Source of the DNA: Pseudomonas neuropathica
GTDB taxonomy: Bacteria > Pseudomonadota > Gammaproteobacteria > Pseudomonadales > Pseudomonadaceae
Assembly: GCF_015461835.1 (NCBI RefSeq)
Contig: NZ_JACOPX010000003.1
Coordinates: forward strand, 124,001 to 188,000
Length of the DNA: 64,000 bases
Direction: 5' to 3'
The notes beneath the pieces are model-generated. The model was given only the letters and a program-made list of their open reading frames with translations. It was not told the DNA's origin and ran no database searches. This document shows, in pieces, positions 56,729 through 63,175 of the stretch. The number at the start of each line of letters is the position of its first letter. The first letter of the stretch is position 1. The position numbers and the translations under genes were made by a program.

Positions 56729-56807
56729 TGTAGGAGCTGCCGAAGGCTGCGATCTGTTGATCTTCAAGGCAAAATCAAAAGATCGCAGCCTTCGGCAGCT
56801 CCTACAC
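56729..56807. repeat. REP-type palindrome, family A
   Basis: Arms TGTAGGAGCTGCCGAAGGCT...GATC and the reverse copy. It lies in the 397-base divergent region between the AraC-type gene and the monooxygenase-fold gene. Confidence 0.93.
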
Positions 56808-56991
56808 AAAACGCGTATGACAACCGTGTGACGCAGTTTTACAGGTTGTTACAGGTCTTCTGCGCAGTCTCGCAGGATTGTGCAACGCAGCGACAGGAAT
56901 CGACTAACGGCGGCTGGCGTGCGGCCCTTAACCTTTGATCCTGTCGCAGCCCGTCCCCCGGCTGCCACGCGACTCCCTGGGAGGGTTGAAC
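56808..56991. other. Upstream region of the monooxygenase-fold gene
   Basis: No gene or RNA seen. Two near-direct stretches TTTTACAGGTTG and TTGTTACAGGTC occur at about 56838-56860. The promoter for the gene at 56992 is expected here. Confidence 0.35.
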
Positions 56992-57345
56992 ATGTCCAAG
57001 CAGATTCCCGTCAGTCATATGGCCTTCGTTCGAGCGCGCGCCGGGCGTTCGGCGGAACTCGGTGTACGCCTGAGCGCGTTGATCGAGCCGTCCCGCGCCG
57101 CCCCCGGTTGCCTGAGCTTTGCCTTGCAGCATTCGCAGTGTGATCCCGAGTTGTGGCTGGTCTCCGGCTTCTGGAGCAGCCAACAAATGATGACCAACTA
57201 TTTCAACAGCCCATCGATGGAAATCTTCGCCGAGCTGGTGCAGGAACTGGTGGTCAACAGCCTCGACTTCCACACGTTCAAGGACGTGTCGGCGGCGCAA
57301 GCCCTCGGTCAATGCCCGGCGCCGGTACACAAACTCGTCGGTTGA
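56992..57345 (+). CDS. ABM-fold (antibiotic biosynthesis monooxygenase-like) protein
   Basis: A 117-residue protein with the dimeric alpha-beta barrel fold: FVRARAGRSAELGVRLSALI, PGCLSFALQHSQCDPELWLV, and WSSQQMMTNYFNSPSMEIFA. This fold is found in quinol monooxygenases (YgiN) and many small enzymes. The substrate is unknown. GGGAGG precedes the ATG at 7-10 bases. A small unknown gene follows 43 bases later. Confidence 0.82.
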   Translation: MSKQIPVSHMAFVRARAGRSAELGVRLSALIEPSRAAPGCLSFALQHSQCDPELWLVSGFWSSQQMMTNYFNSPSMEIFAELVQELVVNSLDFHTFKDVSAAQALGQCPAPVHKLVG

Positions 57346-57388
57346 GGGTTTAATGTCCGGCTTGTTTGTCTGAGCCGGGATATGTGAC

Positions 57389-57631
57389 ATGGCACGTAAA
57401 GAGTTCGAACACTTCGAAGCAGTTTCCGCAGTCGTCCCCGTCGAGTTGGGCGGCAACAAGGGCTATCACGCGGCAATCGCGGTCAAGGCCCTGGTCGATG
57501 GCGGTGCACCACGCTTTCACAAACTGTTGAATGACCAGATCTTCCCCGGCGCCATTGCCGCTGATGAAGCGGCCATCAATGAGCTGGATAACCTCAAAGG
57601 CGTCACTGAAGACGCCGAGTTGATCTGGTAA
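57389..57631 (+). CDS. Conserved hypothetical 80-residue protein
   Basis: An 80-residue acidic, soluble protein (AVKALVDGGAPRFHKLLNDQ, then AIAADEAAINELDNLKGV). It has no signal, membrane segment or known motif. A ribosome-binding site upstream (GAGCCGGGA) is weak, but the codon use is typical of the genome. It may be co-transcribed with the gene at 56992. The function is unknown. Confidence 0.72.
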   Translation: MARKEFEHFEAVSAVVPVELGGNKGYHAAIAVKALVDGGAPRFHKLLNDQIFPGAIAADEAAINELDNLKGVTEDAELIW

Positions 57632-57635
57632 CGCG

Positions 57636-58265
57636 TTACTTGTTTGCGCCCGGACGCCACATCTTGAACAGGGCCTCAGGCCCCAACTGGAAATAATCCG
57701 CCGGCCCGCCGCCGCGCAGAATCGGTTCTGCCGCGGCGGTGTCGTAAATGCCGTCCTTTAACAGCCACTTGGCGATATGCACGGCGACCACTTCGCCGAG
57801 GATCAGCCAGCTCGGCACGGTTTCGCCATCGGCGCGCTGCAACTGAATGATCTGCGTGACCTTGCATTCAAAGGACACCGGACTTTCTGCGACCCGTGGT
57901 ACTGAAATCACCTTTGACGCCACTGTCGTCAAACCCGCCAATTCAAACTCGTTGACCTCAGGCGCGACCATCGCGCAGCTCTGGTTCATCTGCTCGGCCA
58001 GCGGCCGGGTGGCGAGGTTCCAGACGAACTCGCCGGTCTGCTCGATGTTGTTCAGGCTGTCTTTGCGCCCGACGCTGGAAAAGCCAATGATCGGCGGAAT
58101 GTAGTTGAAGGCATTGAAGAAGCTGTATGGCGCCAGGTTCAAGCGGCCGTCGGCATCCTGCGAGGAAATCCAGCCGATCGGGCGTGGGCCGACGATGGCG
58201 TTGAACGGATCGTGGGGCAGACCGTGGCCGTTGGCGGGTTCGTAGAAATGGATGTCATCGGGCAT
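57636..58265 (-). CDS. Flavin reductase-family (FMN-binding split barrel) protein
   Basis: A 209-residue protein of the flavin-reductase-like group (DIM6/NTAB, COG1853): NAIVGPRPIGWISSQDADGR, NLAPYSFFNAFNYIPPIIGF and GEFVWNLATRPLAEQMN are its landmarks. It probably binds FMN and reduces flavin or acts as an oxidoreductase. The substrate is unknown. It is convergent with the 80-residue gene (4 bases apart). Confidence 0.87.
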   Translation of the reverse strand: MPDDIHFYEPANGHGLPHDPFNAIVGPRPIGWISSQDADGRLNLAPYSFFNAFNYIPPIIGFSSVGRKDSLNNIEQTGEFVWNLATRPLAEQMNQSCAMVAPEVNEFELAGLTTVASKVISVPRVAESPVSFECKVTQIIQLQRADGETVPSWLILGEVVAVHIAKWLLKDGIYDTAAAEPILRGGGPADYFQLGPEALFKMWRPGANK

Positions 58266-58348
58266 GGCGGGTGAGTTCCTGAGGCTGCGTTTCGGATGCA
58301 GTCATAGTGCAAGGACGCCCGGCATATTTCCAGCCAGACGCAAAACCC

Positions 58349-58439
58349 CTGTAGGAGTGAGCCTGCTCGCGATAGCGGTGTGGCAGTTGATAGATGTTTG
58401 ACTGACCCACCGCTATCGCGAGCAGGCTCACTCCTACAA
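58349..58439. repeat. REP-type palindrome, family B
   Basis: Arms CCTGTAGGAGTGAGCCTGCT...GATAGCGGTG and the reverse copy around a 25-base centre. Confidence 0.93.
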
Positions 58440-58480
58440 GGGGGTTGTGTGGAATTCAGAAATCTTCATCTCCCAGAAAT

Positions 58481-58506
58481 GACTAAGCCCGGCCAAGGCC
58501 GGGCTG
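58481..58506 (-). terminator. Hairpin after the tandem-repeat protein gene
   Basis: The stem AAGCCCGGCC / GGCCGGGCT is downstream of the stop at 58525 on the minus strand. The following sequence is only weakly T-rich. Confidence 0.6.
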
Positions 58507-58524
58507 TGGGAGGACTGCTGGTAC

Positions 58525-58884
58525 TTAGCTGATGGCAGCGGCGGTGCCGGTTTTGTCGAAGCCGTCAGCAGCGACTGTTTTACCCAGGTTGGTTTTGTCG
58601 AAACCATCGGCAGCGACTGTTTTACCCAGGTTGGTTTTGTCGAAACCATCGGCAGCGACTGTTTTACCCAGGTTGGTTTTGTCGAAACCATCGGCAGCAA
58701 CAGCTTTACCCATGTTGGTTTTATCAAAACCATCAGCAGCGTAAGTGCCGGTGTGGCTGGTTTCGATGGCGGCGCTGGCACCGTTGATGAAGTCAGCGGA
58801 TTTGGTTTTGTCCGAGCCATCGGCAGCGAAAGTGTGGGCAGCCAGTACGGACAGGGTCAGGGCGAGGATCAGTTTGGTTTTCAT
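58525..58884 (-). CDS. Secreted tandem-repeat protein
   Basis: A 119-residue protein with a signal peptide (residues 1-20, cut after HTFA). The mature part starts AADGSDKT and then carries five copies of AADGFDKT, spaced by NLGKTV or NMGKAV, to give a 14-residue unit. There is no Cys. The three central units are identical at DNA level. No enzyme motif is seen; acidic D-G-F-D stretches could bind a cation, and the repeats may serve binding or structure. I do not recognise a characterised family. The upstream GGAGTAA is a good ribosome-binding site. Confidence 0.78.
   Translation of the reverse strand: MKTKLILALTLSVLAAHTFAADGSDKTKSADFINGASAAIETSHTGTYAADGFDKTNMGKAVAADGFDKTNLGKTVAADGFDKTNLGKTVAADGFDKTNLGKTVAADGFDKTGTAAAIS
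58568..58735. repeat. 42-bp tandem repeat, four units
   Basis: Units at 58568-58609, 58610-58651 and 58652-58693 are identical; the fourth, 58694-58735, has several changes. The unit starts GCAGCGACTGTTTTACCCAG on the plus strand. It is in frame (14 codons) within the secreted protein gene. Confidence 0.95.
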
Positions 58885-59138
58885 GGTGGTTACTCCAGAT
58901 TCGTTGGCGATGTGTGTTGCATGGGTCTAATGCTACGCCAAATAAATTGATTAAAAAGCGCAAAATAATGCTAAAAACAATCGATTAACTAGATGTTAAG
59001 GGCGGCGAGTTGAATTCGCTTTCGTCGTCGCAGCGAGCGTCGCGCAGGTCATCGATCAGGTGATTGCAGGATGAGGGGGCAGCATTAATTAGCGATTAAT
59101 CGTTGTTTTGTGCGGCATGACAGATTTTTCATACTTTG

Positions 59139-59154
59139 CCGACCGCTTTTTCAC
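59139..59154 (+). promoter_or_regulatory. Candidate ColR-binding site before the COG4705 gene
   Basis: CCGACCGCTTTTTCAC matches YYNASNNYTTTTTCAC, the ColR consensus as I remember it, at every position. It lies 72 bases before the ATG at 59226, the same distance as the site before orf222. It is in a 341-base divergent region (58885-59225) whose other half is AT-rich and should hold the promoter of the tandem-repeat protein gene. Confidence 0.5.
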
Positions 59155-59225
59155 CGTTGCAACGCCAGTCTGCCCGTGGCCAGAAAACCAAGAACCGGCC
59201 GTCACACACTGGAGCGTTGCCTGCA

Positions 59226-59984
59226 ATGAATAAACTGCCTCAAATCACCCTGGCCTTCTGGGTCATGAAAATCTGCGCGACGACCTTGGGGGAAACCGCG
59301 GGCGATTTGTTGTCGATGACCCTCAACGTCGGCTACGCCATGAGCTCGCTGATCCTGATCAGCGTGTTTGTGCTGACGCTGATCACGCAGTTGATGGCCA
59401 AGACCTACAAGCCGCTGCTGTACTGGATGGTGATCCTGTCCACCAGCACCGCCGGCACGACCATGTCGGACTTCATGGACCGCACCCTCGGACTCGGTTA
59501 CGCCACCGGCTCGATGATCCTTATCGCGATCCTGCTGGCGATCTTCGCCGCTTGGCGCCTGAGCGGTGATTCGCTCAACGTCAGCAAGGTGCAGACCTTC
59601 CGTGGCGAGATGTTCTACTGGATGGCGATTCTGTTCTCCAACACCCTCGGCACCGCGCTGGGCGATTACCTGGCCGACGACTCGGGCCTGGGATTTGCCG
59701 GTGGTGCGTTACTGATCGGCTCGACAATTGCCGTGGTCGTGCTGCTGAAATACTTCACGAAGATTTCCACGGTGGTGCTGTTCTGGGTGGCGTTCGTGCT
59801 GACCCGGCCGTTTGGTGCGACGTTGGGCGACTTGATGACCAAGTCCCATGAGAAGGGCGGGCTGGACTTCGGCACCATCGGTTCGTCGGCGGTGCTGGCG
59901 GGGATTCTGCTAGTGATGATTGTCGGTGCTTCGTATGCGCAGAAGCGTTACGGCAGACAGGGTGCGGCTGCCGAAATGTCTTGA
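59226..59984 (+). CDS. COG4705-type membrane protein with four internal repeats
   Basis: A 252-residue protein with about eight membrane helices. It is made of four similar units, each with a G-(T/E)-x-x-x-D-x(n)-G-x-G-(Y/F)-A core: LGETAGDLLSMTLNVGYA, AGTTMSDFMDRTLGLGYATG, LGTALGDYLADDSGLGFAGG and FGATLGDLMTKS with GGLDFG. The conserved Asp within each unit is in or near the membrane and could bind a cation. The family is annotated as uncharacterised membrane-anchored protein. The start MNKLPQITLAFWVMKI at 59226 is chosen; CTGGAG lies 13 bases upstream. Confidence 0.83.
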   Translation: MNKLPQITLAFWVMKICATTLGETAGDLLSMTLNVGYAMSSLILISVFVLTLITQLMAKTYKPLLYWMVILSTSTAGTTMSDFMDRTLGLGYATGSMILIAILLAIFAAWRLSGDSLNVSKVQTFRGEMFYWMAILFSNTLGTALGDYLADDSGLGFAGGALLIGSTIAVVVLLKYFTKISTVVLFWVAFVLTRPFGATLGDLMTKSHEKGGLDFGTIGSSAVLAGILLVMIVGASYAQKRYGRQGAAAEMS

Positions 59985-60006
59985 TTGATCCGAAACCGGG
60001 TTGAGG

Positions 60007-60104
60007 CATTCGCGAGCAAGCTCGCTCCCACAGGGTAATGGGGTGCCCACAGAATATGTGAACACCACCGACCAATGTGGGAGCGAGCCTGCTCGCGAAG
60101 AGTC
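60007..60104. repeat. REP-type palindrome, family C (imperfect)
   Basis: Arms TTCGCGAGCAAGCTCGCTCC and GGAGCGAGCCTGCTCGCGAA with one mismatch. It is between convergent genes. Confidence 0.92.
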
Positions 60105-60141
60105 CATCACAGCCACCATTGCAGTGGCTGTAAAAAACCGA

Positions 60142-61461
60142 TCAGTCAGTAACGATCCGCGAATGCTTCTGGGTGTCTTTCATGGTGATGTACACCAGCA
60201 ACGACACCGCGATGCACGCCGTCACGTACCAGTAGTAACCGGTTTCCATGCCGATACTCTTGAACCACAGCGCGATGTATTCGGCAGTGCCGCCGAAGAT
60301 CGACACGGTCAGTGCATACGGCAGGCCAACGCCCAGCGCGCGGATTTCGGTCGGGAACAATTCGGCTTTTACCACCGCGTTGATCGAGGTGTAGCCGCTG
60401 ACGATGATCAGCGCCGCCATGATCAGGAAGAACGCGCCCCACCAGGTCTGAATGGTGTGCAGGGTCATCAGGATCGGCACAGTGAAGATCGTCCCCAGCA
60501 CGCCGAAGGCAATCAGGATCGGACGACGGCCGATCTTGTCCGAGAGGCCACCGATGATCGGTTGCAGGCACATGAACAGGAACAGCGTGGCGGCAGAGAT
60601 GGTGGTCGAGTCGGAGATGCTCATGCCGACGGTGTTCACCAGGTATTTCTGCATGTAGGTGGTGTAGGTGTAGAACGCCAGGGTGCCGCCCATGGTCAGG
60701 CCGACCACGGTCAACAGCTCTTTGGGATGGCGCATCAAGGTGCGCATGGCGCTTTCCTTGGACTTCTCTTTCTTGGTGAACGACTCGGTTTCTTCCATGC
60801 CGCGACGCAGATACAGCGCCACGACCGCACACAGCGCGCCGATGGCGAACGGAATACGCCAGCCCCACGCGTACAGCTGTTCAGTGGTCAGCACGTTCTG
60901 CAGCACGATCAGGACGCCCAGCGCGATGAGCTGGCCGGAGATCAGGGTTACGTACTGGAAGCTGGAGAAGAAGCCGCGACGTTCCTTGGTCGCCATCTCC
61001 GAGAGATAGGTCGCCGAAGTGCCGTATTCGCCACCGACCGACAGGCCTTGCAGCAAGCGGGCGAACACCAGCAGGATCGGCGCGCCGATGCCGATGGTTT
61101 CGTAGTTCGGGCTGAGGGCGATCAGCAGCGAGCCGAAGCACATCAGGTAGACCGAGGCCATCAGGGCTTTTTTACGTCCGACCTTGTCAGCGTACATGCC
61201 CATCAGCCAGCCGCCGATTGGACGCATCAGAAAACCCACGGCGAAAATCGCGGCGGTGTTCATCAGTTGGGCGGTGGTGGAGCCGGCGGGGAAAAAGGTT
61301 TTGGCGAAGTACAGGGAGAAGGCGGCATACACGTACCAGTCGTACCACTCGACCATGTTGCCGACGGAACCGCTGAAGATCGATTTGATCCGGCTGGCGG
61401 TGGTTCTTTCTTTGGCAGGCACGGCAGCCGACCCAAGAGGCAGGGCGTTGGAGTTATCCAT
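60142..61461 (-). CDS. kgtP: 2-oxoglutarate/dicarboxylate proton symporter (KgtP-like MFS)
   Basis: A 439-residue 12-helix transporter of the metabolite:H+ symporter family. SGSVGNMVEWYDWYVYAAFS is the typical first-helix signature and motif A is GMYADKVGRKKAL; GLSVGGEYGTSATYLSEMA is typical of KgtP/PcaT. 2-oxoglutarate is the likely substrate, which fits the adjacent MifR-like regulator and a sigma-54 promoter: in P. aeruginosa MifSR controls a 2-oxoglutarate transporter gene (PA5530). Confidence 0.85.
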   Translation of the reverse strand: MDNSNALPLGSAAVPAKERTTASRIKSIFSGSVGNMVEWYDWYVYAAFSLYFAKTFFPAGSTTAQLMNTAAIFAVGFLMRPIGGWLMGMYADKVGRKKALMASVYLMCFGSLLIALSPNYETIGIGAPILLVFARLLQGLSVGGEYGTSATYLSEMATKERRGFFSSFQYVTLISGQLIALGVLIVLQNVLTTEQLYAWGWRIPFAIGALCAVVALYLRRGMEETESFTKKEKSKESAMRTLMRHPKELLTVVGLTMGGTLAFYTYTTYMQKYLVNTVGMSISDSTTISAATLFLFMCLQPIIGGLSDKIGRRPILIAFGVLGTIFTVPILMTLHTIQTWWGAFFLIMAALIIVSGYTSINAVVKAELFPTEIRALGVGLPYALTVSIFGGTAEYIALWFKSIGMETGYYWYVTACIAVSLLVYITMKDTQKHSRIVTD

Positions 61462-61523
61462 TGAAGGATCCTTCGTTTAATTGTTTTTGTGGAGCGCGTA
61501 GAAACGCAGCCTGCGAGGGCTAT

Positions 61524-61540
61524 AGCAGGAGGTGTGCCAA
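61524..61540 (-). promoter_or_regulatory. Sigma-54 promoter of kgtP
   Basis: On the minus strand TTGGCACACCTCCTGCT fits the -24/-12 consensus YTGGCACGrNNNTTGCW, with the GG and GC dinucleotides at exact spacing. The -12 lies about 63 bases before the kgtP ATG. The regulator gene next to it encodes a sigma-54 activator. Confidence 0.75.
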
Positions 61541-61648
61541 CGGGGAGAGGGCCGGTTTAGAGGGGGTGACGGGATTGGGTGAGCGGGATATTGCCGAAGG
61601 ATTTTGTTCGATGAGCGGATTTCCGCTTATTGGGGCGAAGATCAAAAG

Positions 61649-61811
61649 CCCCTCACCCTAACCCTCTCCCAAGGGGAGAGGGGACTGACCGAGTGGATTG
61701 TTCGAGTTGCACCGACCTGAGATACCGAGTCGAACTCAGGTTTCGAAAAGCATGAAGATCGGCTCCCTTTCCCCCTCGCCCCCCTGGGGGAGAGGGCTGG
61801 GGTGAGGGGGA
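61649..61811. repeat. Long intergenic repeat with inverted ends, family E, copy 2
   Basis: Starts CCCCTCACCCTAACCCTCTC and ends GAGAGGGCTGGGGTGAGGGG. It is the reverse-oriented relative of 46906-47085: on the minus strand it has GGGAGCCGA, TCAGGTCGGTG and CGGTCAGTCCCCTCTCCC in the same order. It lies between the regulator gene and kgtP. Confidence 0.9.
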
Positions 61812-61846
61812 TGGATTTCAGCCACGCCAAAAATCCCGACCCAGCC

Positions 61847-63175
61847 TCACTCAGCCAAAAACATCTCCCGACTCAACCCATGTCGCTGCAGCTTTTCATT
61901 GAACGTGCGGCGCGGCAGTTGCAGTTCTTCAAGCACCGCTTTCACATCGCCCTTGTGCCGGGTCAGCGCCGCGCGCAAACACTGCGCCTCAAACGCTTCC
62001 TGCTGCGCCGCCAGCGATTGCCCCGGATCGATCCCCGGCGCCGGCTCATCCAGGCCCAACACCTGGCGTTCGGCGACGTTCGCCAGTTCGCGCACGTTGC
62101 CCGGCCAGTCGTGGCTGAGCAGATGACTCAACTGCGCGCCGCTCAAGGGCGGAAAGGTGCGGCCCAAGCGTTCAGCGGCATTGTGGGCAAAGGTTTCGAA
62201 CAGCAACGGGATGTCTTCGCGGCGATCGCGCAAGGGCGGCAAGCGCAGTTCGGCAACGTTCAGGCGATACGCCAAGTCCTCGCGAAAACGTCCGGCCCGG
62301 GCTTCATCGAGCAGGTCGGGTTTGGTCGCTGCGACAATGCGCAGGTCAACGCGAATGCTCTGGTTCGAGCCCAGCCGTTCAAGCTTCTGCTCCTGCAACA
62401 CGCGCAGCAGTTTCACCTGTTGTGCCAGCGGCATGCTTTCGATTTCATCGAGAAACAAGGTGCCGCCATCGGCATATTCCAGCTTGCCGATGCGCTTGCC
62501 CGAGGCTCCGGTAAACGCGCCGCTCTCGTGACCGAACAACTCCGCTTCAAACAGCTGCTCAGGAATCGCCGCGCAGTTCAGCGCCACGAACGGCTTGGCC
62601 GCGCGCGGGCCGAAATCATGCAGGCAGCGCGCGACCAGTTCCTTGCCGCTGCCGGTTTCGCCACGGATCAGCACATTGACCGGCAACGCCGCCAGATCCA
62701 GCACTTGCCGGCGCAGCGTCTGCAAACCACGGGACACACCGAGCAACGTCGCATCAAGTTTCGCGCGGTTGTCGGCCTGCTCGTGCAGCGCACGGTTTTC
62801 CAGAATCAGCCGGCGTTTGTCCAGCGCCCGGCGCAAGCTGCCGAGCAGGGTTTCCGGGCTGAACGGTTTTTCCAGAAAGTCGTAAGCGCCGTCGCGCATC
62901 GCCTCGACCGCCATCGGCACGTCGCCATGACCGGTGAGCAGAATCACTGGCAGATCAGAGTCGCGTTTCTGCACTTCGGCCAATAACGCCAGGCCGCCCA
63001 TGCCGGGCATGCGCACATCACTGAGGATCACCCCGGCAAAGTGCGCGGGCAGGGCGGCGAGGCATTCTTCGGCGCGGCTGAACAACTGCACCGCGAACCC
63101 CGACAGGCTCAGCCACTGCTCGACGGCGCTGCGAATGCTGCTTTCGTCGTCGACCACCATCACTGAATTGAGCAT
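61847..63175 (-). CDS. Sigma-54-dependent response regulator (MifR/DctD-like)
   Basis: A 442-residue NtrC-family activator: a receiver domain (D9, D10, phospho-acceptor D53 in VILSDVRMPGMGG, Lys in FLEKPFSPE), an AAA+ domain with Walker A GETGSGKE, the sigma-54-contacting GAFTGA loop, Walker B LFLDEIESMP and R-fingers, and a Fis-type HTH (HKGDVKAVLEELQLPRRTFN). The best functional guess is MifR, which with MifS switches on 2-oxoglutarate uptake; DctD for C4-dicarboxylates is the alternative. It shares one base with the kinase stop, so the two genes form an operon. Confidence 0.9.
   Translation of the reverse strand: MLNSVMVVDDESSIRSAVEQWLSLSGFAVQLFSRAEECLAALPAHFAGVILSDVRMPGMGGLALLAEVQKRDSDLPVILLTGHGDVPMAVEAMRDGAYDFLEKPFSPETLLGSLRRALDKRRLILENRALHEQADNRAKLDATLLGVSRGLQTLRRQVLDLAALPVNVLIRGETGSGKELVARCLHDFGPRAAKPFVALNCAAIPEQLFEAELFGHESGAFTGASGKRIGKLEYADGGTLFLDEIESMPLAQQVKLLRVLQEQKLERLGSNQSIRVDLRIVAATKPDLLDEARAGRFREDLAYRLNVAELRLPPLRDRREDIPLLFETFAHNAAERLGRTFPPLSGAQLSHLLSHDWPGNVRELANVAERQVLGLDEPAPGIDPGQSLAAQQEAFEAQCLRAALTRHKGDVKAVLEELQLPRRTFNEKLQRHGLSREMFLAE

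Noticed and set aside
58568..58735. Tandem repeats as a CRISPR array
   Set aside because: The units are direct, contiguous, without spacers, and in frame within a protein gene.
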